Source of the DNA: an uncultured Bacteroidales bacterium
Lineage (GTDB): Bacteria; Bacteroidota; Bacteroidia; Bacteroidales; Bacteroidaceae
Length of the DNA stretch: 5,656 bases
Direction of reading: 5' to 3'
NCBI GenBank assembly: GCA_902768605.1
Contig: CACXLY010000141.1
Coordinates: 1-5,656, forward strand
Shown here piece after piece: positions 1 to 5,505 of this stretch. The first letter of the stretch is position 1. The number at the start of each line of letters is the position of its first letter. Under the pieces are notes generated by a model that ran no database searches, was not told the origin of the DNA, and saw only the letters and a list, made by a program, of their open reading frames with translations. Position numbers and translations under genes: made by a program.

Positions 1-210
1 CAGCGACAGGAAGCGCTTCGACTTCGTCATGTCGCCCTGCAGAGCCAACGCCTCGTCCTCGTAGGCAAAGAATGTGGTATGAACGGGCAAGCGGTTCACG
101 TTATTTACTTCCATATCATGCCATTCTGTCCATGTGGGCGTTGAAATGTGTTCAGCATTCACATTCATTGCTAGAACAGTGATGGCAGTCAGCAGTGATA
201 ATCTTTTCAT
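1..210 (-). CDS. GH2-family glycoside hydrolase, probable beta-galactosidase (N-terminal 70 residues, runs off left edge)
   Basis: The 70 visible codons start at the ATG complementary to 208-210 and stay open to the window edge. Residues 1-19 look like a Sec signal peptide (MKRLSLLTAITVLAMNVNA), so the enzyme is exported. After it comes a segment with WTEWHDMEVNNVNRLPVHTT and then FFAYEDE and SKRFLSL, which resembles the N-terminal entry of Bacteroidetes GH2 beta-galactosidases, where W-x-x-P-E/V-x-x-x-NR-x-P-x-H/T precedes the jelly-roll sugar-binding domain. The catalytic domain lies outside the window, so substrate is inferred only. It follows the epimerase gene by 72 bp on the same strand, with no convincing promoter in the gap, so it is probably the last visible gene of the operon. 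A galactosidase fits a role in trimming sialylated or galactosylated host glycans. The leader is A-rich (AAAGTAAAAAGTAATAAG) without a clear Shine-Dalgarno, as usual in Bacteroidetes. Other GH2 activities are possible. Confidence 0.75.
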   Translation of the reverse strand, partial: MKRLSLLTAITVLAMNVNAEHISTPTWTEWHDMEVNNVNRLPVHTTFFAYEDEALALQGDMTKSKRFLSL

Positions 211-282
211 CTTATTACTTTTTACTTTAATAAAGGGTTGATTGGCTAAAACTTTACACGGCTCGTTTGCTCTTCGGATGTG

Positions 283-1473
283 CTAAGGCTTGGTACATTC
301 TTCCTTTGCCGCTATCCGCTCCAATGTCTGATATACTTGCATCAAGCCTCTCGGAACGTGGAAACAGCCTTTCCACTTGCCGCCTTTGAGCGTCAAGAGC
401 ACTTCTCCGCGGCGGTTCAGGTAGCCAAACCACTCTGGATATTCAGGATCCATGAAGTGGCTCCATACGTATTCGTGCACCTTCATGAACCAGTCTAGAC
501 ATTCCTGCTTGCCCGTCAGCTCGTAGCCTTTAATCATGGTGATGAGCGTCTCAATGTGAACCCACCAAAGCTTCTGGTCCCACTCGAGCTGCTGAAGCGG
601 ACGGCCTAAGCGGTCCATGAAATAGAAAATGCCGCCGTACTGCTTGTCCCAACCGTATTCAGCCTCGCGAAGGGCGATATGTACAGCTTTGTCGATAAGG
701 TCCTGACGACCGAGACGCTTGCCGAGGTCCATGATGAACCACATGGCTTCGATGGCGTGACCAGGATTCAGGAGGCGTCCCTCGTGGCAGTCCACCAGCT
801 TGCCGTCCTTGCTCACATGCTCCACGACGAGGTCGAGTTCGGGACGATAGAAGACGTCTAGCACTTCGTGCAGGCAAATGTCGATGGTCTCCTGCAGGAA
901 CTTAGGTTTCAGCAAGTCCTCAATCTCGAGGGCGACATTACAAAGTATCATGGGCAGGGCGAAGTCTTTCAAGGCACGAGCGCCCTGTGCCGCCTTGCTC
1001 CACTTGCCTTTGGGATTGTTGCGCTTGCTGAGCACGATGTCGAATGTTTTCTTGGCAATCTCGGCATATTCCTGAATGCCAGTCGCCTTGTAGAGTTGCC
1101 CGAAGGCAATCACGGCAAAGGTGTAGGAGAAGATGTTGTACGGCTCTACAAGCGGACGACCTTCTCTGTCGAGCGAGAAGTACCAGTTCAGTTGGCCGTC
1201 GTGCCCGTACTTCTTGAGGAACTCGGCGCCCTGAATAGCAGCGTCGAGCCATTCCTGATTCTTCTCCACCTTATTATATAATGTAGCGAGCATCCACACT
1301 TCCCGGCCTTGCAGCCAGATGAACTTGTCGGTGTCATAGACCTCGCCGTTTCGCTCGATGCAGGTGAAGTACCCACCGAACTCTTTGTCTATACTGTTTT
1401 CCATCCAGAAGGGCATAACCCTGTCCAGCAACTCGCTCTTATACTGAGCGGCTAATAAATTGAAATCAACCAT
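283..1473 (-). CDS. nanE: N-acylglucosamine 2-epimerase (AGE family), probable ManNAc/GlcNAc epimerase
   Basis: This 396-residue cytoplasmic protein has full AGE-family length (about 390-410) and an (alpha/alpha)6-barrel type sequence with no signal peptide. Expected active-site positions are all present: R57 in KFIWLQGR, H239 in RLLNPGHAIEAMWF, E308 in KLWWVHIETL, and H372 in GCFHVPRG. From memory, these match the residue set R57, H239, E308 and H372 described for the Anabaena AGE. The NPGHAIE motif favours N-acylglucosamine epimerase over cellobiose 2-epimerase, which usually has GHDIE. The reaction would be reversible conversion of N-acetylmannosamine to N-acetylglucosamine. In Bacteroides fragilis an AGE-type epimerase (NanE) is used this way in sialic-acid catabolism in place of the NanK/NanE-6P route. 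The gene starts 15 bp after the symporter stop codon, with no room for a separate promoter, so it is co-transcribed with it. The gene symbol is by analogy; cellobiose or mannose epimerase activity is a less likely alternative. Confidence 0.85.
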   Translation of the reverse strand: MVDFNLLAAQYKSELLDRVMPFWMENSIDKEFGGYFTCIERNGEVYDTDKFIWLQGREVWMLATLYNKVEKNQEWLDAAIQGAEFLKKYGHDGQLNWYFSLDREGRPLVEPYNIFSYTFAVIAFGQLYKATGIQEYAEIAKKTFDIVLSKRNNPKGKWSKAAQGARALKDFALPMILCNVALEIEDLLKPKFLQETIDICLHEVLDVFYRPELDLVVEHVSKDGKLVDCHEGRLLNPGHAIEAMWFIMDLGKRLGRQDLIDKAVHIALREAEYGWDKQYGGIFYFMDRLGRPLQQLEWDQKLWWVHIETLITMIKGYELTGKQECLDWFMKVHEYVWSHFMDPEYPEWFGYLNRRGEVLLTLKGGKWKGCFHVPRGLMQVYQTLERIAAKEECTKP

Positions 1474-1488
1474 ATTATTATGTTTAAG

Positions 1489-2745
1489 TTATTTTTTCGT
1501 TAGGAATGATGTGAACCAAGCCACAATAACACTTATGACAATCCCTGTTGCTCCGAAGAGGAAGAAGTTGACGTCCGTGTAGAGGTACATGAGGAAGACG
1601 ACCAGTTCGCCTGCGATGAAGCCTGTCAGGGCGGCTCGTCCCTTGATGCGCGGGAAGAAGACGGCCATGACGAAGAGACCTCCGAGGCCGCTCGTCAGCA
1701 GTCCGAGGATGGTGTTGAAGTAGTCGAGTAGGGAGGCGATGTCCCATGTGGCCATCAGCAAGGCGATGCCGAGGCCCATCAGTCCGCTGACGATACACGT
1801 CCAACGGGCTACACGAAGCAGTGTCGCGTCCTTGATTGAGGGACGGAACCGCTGGATGAAATCCACGCTGAAGGCTGTCGAGACGGAGTTGATGTTGCTC
1901 GATATCGTACTCATCGTGGCGGCAAAGATGGCGGCAATCAGCAGTCCGGCTACGCCTGCAGGCATCTGGCTCATCATGAAGTACGGGAAGATGGCATCGC
2001 CTTGTTGCATCGTGATGTCGAGGCTCTGGGGGTGCGTCTTGTAGAACGTGTAGAGACCCGTGCCGATGAAGTAGAAGGCGACGGAAATGAAGACGCTCAT
2101 GAAGCCGTTCACCAGGATGCTGCGGCCTGCGCTCTTCTCGTCCTTCGTGGTCATGTATCGTTGGATGACCGTCTGGTCCGAAGTGTAAGAGATGAGGTTG
2201 TTGGCTATGCCGCCACCAATAATAGCTACCCAGAAGCTGACGCGGCGGTAGTCGAGACTCCAGACGAAGAGCCGCATCTTGTCGTTATCGACTGCCAGTT
2301 GCCAAGCTCCCGAGAAGCTGCCTTCGGTGTTGCCCCACAGATAAAGGGCCGCAAAGATAGCGCCACCAACAAGGATGCAGCCTTGCACGACGTCGCCCCA
2401 GATGACCGCTTCCACGCCGCCCATCGTGCAATAGACGATGGTGACGAGTCCCATCAGGATGATGCAAAGGTAGATGTCGATGCCCGTTACTGCGGTCAGA
2501 GCAAGCGAAGGAAGATACATCACGAGTGCCATGCGGGCCACCATGAAGATGCAGAACAGCGTGGAGGCCATCATGCGAGTGGCGAGGTTGAAGCGCTCCT
2601 CGAGTATCGCGTAGGCAGATGCTGCTTTGAGTCGGCGGAAGTAGGGTAGGTAGTACCATATTACGGGGAAGCCCACGACGGGAATCATCCAGAGCATCGG
2701 GTAGTAGGTCCAGTCCGTGGCGTAGGCTTTGGCAGGAATCGCCAT
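1489..2745 (-). CDS. Sodium/solute symporter (SSS family), N-terminally truncated fragment of a mutarotase-transporter fusion
   Basis: The 418-residue ORF is almost wholly hydrophobic helices and is clearly SSS-family (PutP/vSGLT/SiaT type). Diagnostic segments are the signature around residues 108-121 (MGGVEAVIWGDVVQ), SDQTVIQRY at 189-197, and FAATMSTISSNINS at 274-287, which corresponds to the core TM8 segment that supplies Na+-site Ser/Thr ligands. The first ATG (2745) lies mid-protein: upstream in the same frame the DNA still encodes SAITY, the conserved end of core TM1, which normally continues straight into MAIPAKAYATDW. The true N-terminus, with the first helix and half of core TM1, is in the other frame in the gene just upstream or is deleted, so 2745 is not a natural start. 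Substrate is inferred from context: sialic acid or a related amino sugar, taken up with Na+. As it stands the fragment lacks part of the Na+ site and is probably non-functional. It ends 15 bp before the epimerase. Confidence 0.85.
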   Translation of the reverse strand: MAIPAKAYATDWTYYPMLWMIPVVGFPVIWYYLPYFRRLKAASAYAILEERFNLATRMMASTLFCIFMVARMALVMYLPSLALTAVTGIDIYLCIILMGLVTIVYCTMGGVEAVIWGDVVQGCILVGGAIFAALYLWGNTEGSFSGAWQLAVDNDKMRLFVWSLDYRRVSFWVAIIGGGIANNLISYTSDQTVIQRYMTTKDEKSAGRSILVNGFMSVFISVAFYFIGTGLYTFYKTHPQSLDITMQQGDAIFPYFMMSQMPAGVAGLLIAAIFAATMSTISSNINSVSTAFSVDFIQRFRPSIKDATLLRVARWTCIVSGLMGLGIALLMATWDIASLLDYFNTILGLLTSGLGGLFVMAVFFPRIKGRAALTGFIAGELVVFLMYLYTDVNFFLFGATGIVISVIVAWFTSFLTKK

Positions 2746-3896
2746 GTAGGTAATGGCAGAGCGCCCTTGAAGAAGTCCTCGGCGCCGTTCTCGCGTTTCA
2801 TGAAGTAGATGCCCATGCCGAGCATGGCGACAAGGTAGAGGATAAGCACCGTCCAGTTGAGCCAGCCGAAGTGGGTCTCGTGCTTCGTCTCGATACGCGA
2901 AATCTTGTCCGACCTGATGCCGGGCATCGTCTCGCCTCCGCTATAGTACCATCCTCCGTCGAAAGGCGTGAGGGCTGCTCCAGCGCGAGCCAGAGCCGTG
3001 TCGCCCGGGATAGTCATCCACGAGTCGGTTATCGTGTGGTAGGCCAGCACGTCAGAGCGGAACTTGTACCACGAAGGCTCGTGACGAAGGTATTGGTCGT
3101 CCTGCTTGCCTTGAATGGCAGAGAGGAAGATGTCGTAGTTCACGCCACCGAAGAAAAGTATGTGGCTGTAGCCGCAGGGAGTGCAGCAGGAGCCGACGAG
3201 AGCCACAGACCCAGACCCTCTCCCGACCTCTCCCTTGTAGGGAGAGGCGTTTATAGTAGAGGAGGCTATCTCTTGCCACTCAAAAGTCTTTAGATTAAGC
3301 TTAAGGCCTTTGGTATTTACAACTCCCCCTAAAGGGGGGTGGGGGGTCCATCCTCCGAAGATATACAGCGCCTTTCCTTCTGGCGCATTCTGTACGGCCA
3401 TGCAGGGCTGCAAGCGGCCTTCGTCAGGCAATTCGCAGAGTTTCACCCATTCCTTTCCGTCGGGCCAATCGAGGGCATATACGTCCCTGTTAAGTACGCC
3501 ATTTGTCTGACCGCCTGCCACGAAGATTCTGTCCACGCCATAACATGCTGCAAAGTTGTCGAGAGGCTTGGGGAAGGGTGGAAGGTTAGAGGGGCTGACG
3601 GAAGCGTCAGACCCATTCTCGTCCATGCCTCCAATATAAATAGTTTCGCCCGGCACAGTCACGCTTGCGCCATAAGCTTTCGGATAGAAGACTTTTTGTC
3701 CGCCGTCGGCACAAGGGACGTCGGGGAAGTTGCAGCCGCCCCAGGTCGTGAGTTTGCCGTCCACAAGGCCTGCGAAGTGCCCAGAAACAGCCCGTTCCAT
3801 CTTGCCTGCTGGTGTGACGATGATGTTGTTTTGCCCTTGGCAAAGTCCAAGGATAAGGAATAATAGGACGAAGAGAAATTCGAGTCGTTTTTTCAT
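2685..3896 (-). CDS. Secreted cyclically permuted Kelch mutarotase (NanM/YjhT-like) fused to first helix of an SSS symporter, frameshifted at its C-terminus
   Basis: The best start is the ATG complementary to 3894-3896, which gives a Sec signal peptide (MKKRLEFLFVLLFLILGLCQ); the longer in-frame start at 3959 adds 21 unlikely residues and overlaps the predicted promoter. Six Gly-Gly Kelch blade motifs follow: WGGCN (52-56), IGGMD (88-92), AGGQT (127-131), FGGW (180-183), FFGGVNYDIFLSA (248-260) and SGGETMPG (319-326). GGVN-DIFL and the late GE-MPG motif match the cyclically permuted relatives of E. coli NanM, a periplasmic six-bladed propeller that speeds alpha/beta anomer exchange of N-acetylneuraminate. 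Residues 345-378 (WLNWTVLILYLVAMLGMGIY, then GAEDFFKG) are the first helix of an SSS transporter, so the original protein was a periplasmic mutarotase joined to its importer. After FFKG the frame is wrong and ends 25 residues later. Residues 183-192 and 217-228 are encoded by palindromic repeats. The Kelch domain itself appears complete. Confidence 0.83.
   Translation of the reverse strand: MKKRLEFLFVLLFLILGLCQGQNNIIVTPAGKMERAVSGHFAGLVDGKLTTWGGCNFPDVPCADGGQKVFYPKAYGASVTVPGETIYIGGMDENGSDASVSPSNLPPFPKPLDNFAACYGVDRIFVAGGQTNGVLNRDVYALDWPDGKEWVKLCELPDEGRLQPCMAVQNAPEGKALYIFGGWTPHPPLGGVVNTKGLKLNLKTFEWQEIASSTINASPYKGEVGRGSGSVALVGSCCTPCGYSHILFFGGVNYDIFLSAIQGKQDDQYLRHEPSWYKFRSDVLAYHTITDSWMTIPGDTALARAGAALTPFDGGWYYSGGETMPGIRSDKISRIETKHETHFGWLNWTVLILYLVAMLGMGIYFMKRENGAEDFFKGALPLPTWRFLPKPTPRTGPTTRCSG
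2758..2768 (-). other. Frame-disrupting deletion junction inside the mutarotase-symporter fusion gene
   Basis: On the minus strand the frame encoding GAEDFFKG is open up to here, and a different frame then resumes with SAITYMAIPAKAYATDW. In intact SSS relatives these two segments are separated by roughly 18 residues of the type GGR-x-PWW-x-x-G-x-S-x-x-AT. The two segments are now adjacent and offset such that the missing DNA must be 3n+1 bases long, for example about 52 or 55. This explains why the transporter appears as two ORFs overlapping at 2685-2745. The junction could be a genuine mutation or an assembly or sequencing error. Confidence 0.8.
3215..3247. repeat. Small palindromic repeat element inside the Kelch coding region (CCTCTCCC type)
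   Basis: Positions 3227-3235 (CCTCTCCCT) and 3239-3247 (AGGGAGAGG) form a perfect 9-bp inverted repeat with a 3-nt loop. A further direct copy, CCTCTCCC, sits just before it at 3217-3224. The motif resembles short intergenic palindromes common in Bacteroidetes genomes, from memory, but here it is read in frame and encodes residues 217-228 of the mutarotase (ASPYKGEVGRGS), between Kelch blades 4 and 5. Confidence 0.7.
3321..3348. repeat. Second small C/G-rich palindromic repeat element inside the Kelch coding region
   Basis: The plus strand reads AACTCCCCCTAAAGGGGGGT followed by GGGGGGTC. CCCCCT (3325-3330) and AGGGGG (3333-3338) are a perfect 6-bp inverted repeat around AA, and a second G6 run follows at 3341-3346. 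The element resembles a class of Bacteroidetes intergenic palindromes, from memory. It encodes residues 183-192 of the Kelch protein (WTPHPPLGGV region), directly after the FGGW blade motif and 73 bp from the other palindrome. The frame is kept. Confidence 0.6.
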
Positions 3897-3948
3897 GGAA
3901 TTGTCATGTTTCAGTTTCAAGCTTGTATGAAAAGCGAGAATGTGTCTG

Positions 3949-3956
3949 CAAAGATA
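3949..3956 (-). promoter_or_regulatory. Predicted Bacteroidetes-type -7 element for the mutarotase-symporter-epimerase operon
   Basis: On the minus strand this reads TATCTTTG, an exact match to the Bacteroidetes sigma-ABfr -7 consensus TAnnTTTG. It would give a leader of about 45 nt before the ATG at 3896. The expected -33 position, about 19-21 bp further upstream, falls inside the AATGAAG array and has no TTTG there, so the promoter may be weak or need an activator. The match is six fixed bases, so chance is possible. Confidence 0.55.
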
Positions 3957-3962
3957 CAAAAA

Positions 3963-3990
3963 AATGAAGAATGAAGAATGAAGAATGAAG
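3963..3990. repeat. Tandem heptamer array, four perfect copies of AATGAAG, in the divergent promoter region
   Basis: Four identical 7-bp copies run at 3963-3969, 3970-3976, 3977-3983 and 3984-3990, followed by a partial AAT. The array occupies most of the 43 bp between the two outward -7 elements. Perfect short tandem repeats of this kind can change copy number by slippage, which here would alter promoter geometry on both sides. Confidence 0.9.
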
Positions 3991-3999
3991 AATTTTTAA

Positions 4000-4007
4000 T
4001 AACTTTG
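4000..4007 (+). promoter_or_regulatory. Predicted Bacteroidetes-type -7 element for the Gfo/Idh/MocA gene
   Basis: TAACTTTG matches the TAnnTTTG consensus exactly and lies 28 bp before the ATG at 4036, implying a leader of roughly 22-25 nt. The -33 position falls within the AATGAAG array near 3977-3980 and shows no TTTG. No Shine-Dalgarno is evident; the leader is A-rich (AAGGAAAAACATAAAATG), with a start-stop ATGTAA at 4026-4031. Confidence 0.55.
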
Positions 4008-4035
4008 CCCAAGGAAAAACATAAAATGTAATACT

Positions 4036-5367
4036 ATGGAAAGAAGAAGTTTTCTGCGAGCAAGTGCTTTGGGTGCTGTGGCTATGGCGGCGCCCGTAAG
4101 TTTTGTACAGGCTAAGATGGTGGCTCCTGCGAAGTCTGCCAACGGGAAAGTCAATCTGGGTTTCATCGGGCTTGGGCAGCAGGCGATGTATCTGCTGAGC
4201 ACCTTCATGGCGTTCGACGACGTGCGTGTGCTGGCTGGCTGCGATGTCTATGACGTCAAGCGCAATCGCTTCGAGCGTCGTGTGAAGGAGTACTACGGGT
4301 CGAAGGGCGAGAAGAAGGTGAAGGTGGATGTCTATGAGGACTACCAGGACTTGCTGGCTCGAAATGACATCGACGCTGTGGTTATCGCTACGCCCGACCA
4401 CCAGCACGCCATCATCGCCATCGCCGCTTGCAAGGCAGGCAAGGATGTCTATCTCGAGAAGCCGCTCACGCTCACCATCTTCGAGGGACAGCAACTCGTG
4501 AAGGCCGTCCGCAAGTATGGGCGCATCCTGCAGGTGGGCAGTCAGCAGCGAAGCAGCGGCGAGTTCATCCATGCTGCCACGCTTTGCCGTGAGGGCATCC
4601 TTGGCAAGATAGATAAGATAAAAGTCCATTGTGGACGTACTGCGACGAACCCTAAGAGTGCGGCTCCTGTGCCCTACAACCTGCCGAAGCAGGACGTGCC
4701 AGCCGGTCTGAATTGGGACAAGTGGCTCGGTCCGCTACCTACTTTCATCTGGTACAATCAGGAGCTCGACCCCTTCATCGACGCGGAGCACAACGAGACC
4801 TTCTGGGGCGCTTGGCGTTGGTACAAAGAGACGGGTGGCGGCTTGATGACCGACTGGGGCGCTCACATGTTCGACATCGCCCAATGGAGCATCGGCAAGG
4901 ACGGAAACGGCGGCCCCGTGAAGATAGCTCCTGCTGGCTACGGACGCTACGAGCAGTTGACCTTCGAATACGACAATGGCGTCATCATCACCGAGGAACC
5001 CTATAACGGCGGCGAGCAAGGCCTGCAGATCTATGGAGAGAACGGCTGGCTGAAGGTTTGCCGCGGCTCGTTCCGTGCTTCCGACAAGAAGTTCGAGAAG
5101 ATGGACCTCGGCGTGGAAAAAGGCGCCTACGAGTCGCAATCGGCTCACAGACGCATCTGGATAGATGCCGTCAAGGCTCATGTTGACCCCAACTGCCCCG
5201 TCGAGACCGGTCACACCAGCTGTACCGTCTGCAACCTCGGCAATATCGCCATCCAGCTCGGCCGACCCGTCCGCTGGAACCCCATCGTGCAGAAGTTCAT
5301 GGACGACCCAGAAGCCACCAAACTGCTGCACTACGAATACAGAGAAGGCTACACGCTCGACGTCTGA
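4036..5367 (+). CDS. Tat-exported Gfo/Idh/MocA-family NAD(P)-dependent oxidoreductase
   Basis: The 443-residue protein opens with a twin-arginine signal (ERRSFLRASALGAVAMAAP, residues 2-20, likely processed near VQA at 24-26), so it is probably exported folded with its cofactor. The Rossmann half follows: beta-strand and dinucleotide loop NLGFIGLGQQA (40-50), ATPDHQHA (118-125) and the family hallmark EKP at 141-143. The C-terminal half has VGSQQR (167-172) and GGGLMTDWGAHMFDIAQW (267-284), with D273 and H277 in the conserved D-x-x-x-H catalytic or sugar-binding position. Length is normal for exported Bacteroidetes and Planctomycetes members. Substrate is unknown; the family oxidises or epimerises sugars and sugar derivatives. 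GH109 glycosidases share this fold and Tat export, but from memory they carry EVP in place of EKP, so GH109 is less likely. The gene is divergent from the sialic-acid operon and may share its regulation. It converges on the next gene. Confidence 0.88.
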   Translation: MERRSFLRASALGAVAMAAPVSFVQAKMVAPAKSANGKVNLGFIGLGQQAMYLLSTFMAFDDVRVLAGCDVYDVKRNRFERRVKEYYGSKGEKKVKVDVYEDYQDLLARNDIDAVVIATPDHQHAIIAIAACKAGKDVYLEKPLTLTIFEGQQLVKAVRKYGRILQVGSQQRSSGEFIHAATLCREGILGKIDKIKVHCGRTATNPKSAAPVPYNLPKQDVPAGLNWDKWLGPLPTFIWYNQELDPFIDAEHNETFWGAWRWYKETGGGLMTDWGAHMFDIAQWSIGKDGNGGPVKIAPAGYGRYEQLTFEYDNGVIITEEPYNGGEQGLQIYGENGWLKVCRGSFRASDKKFEKMDLGVEKGAYESQSAHRRIWIDAVKAHVDPNCPVETGHTSCTVCNLGNIAIQLGRPVRWNPIVQKFMDDPEATKLLHYEYREGYTLDV

Positions 5368-5394
5368 AACGACAGGCACGTTATTTAGTTAAAC

Positions 5395-5412
5395 AACGGA
5401 TTGAACGGATTA
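5395..5412 (+). repeat. Two tandem 9-bp units AACGGATTG / AACGGATTA
   Basis: The copies at 5395-5403 and 5404-5412 differ only in the last base. They lie 28 bp after the oxidoreductase stop codon and just before the long inverted repeat. The unit has the same 9-bp length and a similar ATT-purine ending as the units of that inverted repeat, and it resembles simple intergenic repeat families of Bacteroidetes. Confidence 0.65.
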
Positions 5413-5416
5413 TAAT

Positions 5417-5499
5417 TTAACCACGAATTGCACGAATTACACTCTTTAAGCCTATTGAGGGCGTAGCCAATTCGTGCAATTCGTGTAATTCGTGGTTAA
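5417..5499. repeat. Long imperfect inverted repeat of 9-bp units between convergent genes, possible bidirectional terminator
   Basis: The left arm (5417-5442) and right arm (5474-5499) are reverse complements at 24 of 26 positions, separated by a 31-bp loop. Each arm is itself built from 9-bp CACGAATTR units; the right arm extends inward to a third unit (AATTCGTGC, AATTCGTGT, AATTCGTGG at 5469-5495). The two mismatches are the swapped purines at the ends of the units. It fills the gap between the oxidoreductase stop (5367) and the stop of the minus-strand gene (5508), ending 6 bp from the latter, so a transcript from either side could form a hairpin. There is no classical U-tract, so termination is an inference; a dispersed mobile palindrome is the main alternative. 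Confidence 0.8.
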
Positions 5500-5505
5500 A
5501 GGTCG

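Noticed and set aside
211..282. Possible separate promoter for the GH2 gene
   Set aside because: No TAnnTTTG match or paired -33 element is present on the minus strand in this 72-bp gap, so co-transcription with the epimerase is simpler.
283..1473. Cellobiose 2-epimerase as the identity of the AGE-family protein
   Set aside because: The NPGHAIE active-site motif and the linkage to a sialate mutarotase/SSS gene favour N-acylglucosamine epimerase; cellobiose epimerases usually show GHDIE.
2002..2649. 215-codon plus-strand open frame opposite the symporter
   Set aside because: Its sequence rich in Asp, His, Glu and Ala is the reverse reading of hydrophobic transporter codons, with no domain and no upstream signals.
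3897..3959. Upstream start extending the mutarotase by 21 residues
   Set aside because: The extension would bury the signal peptide and would put the start codon upstream of the predicted -7 element at 3949-3956; the ATG at 3896 directly precedes a good signal sequence.
4026..4031. Start-stop mini-ORF ATGTAA just before the oxidoreductase start
   Set aside because: Six bases in an A/T-rich leader arise easily by chance, and no ribosome binding site or known regulatory role supports it.
3904..4629. Long minus-strand open frame of 241 codons across the intergenic region and the oxidoreductase gene
   Set aside because: It lies antisense to the well-supported Gfo/Idh/MocA gene, has low-complexity histidine/leucine-rich composition and no recognisable domain; it is a shadow of that gene's codon bias.
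4735..5379. 214-codon minus-strand open frame opposite the oxidoreductase
   Set aside because: It is antisense to a gene with clear family motifs, and its valine-rich composition is typical of a complementary-frame shadow.
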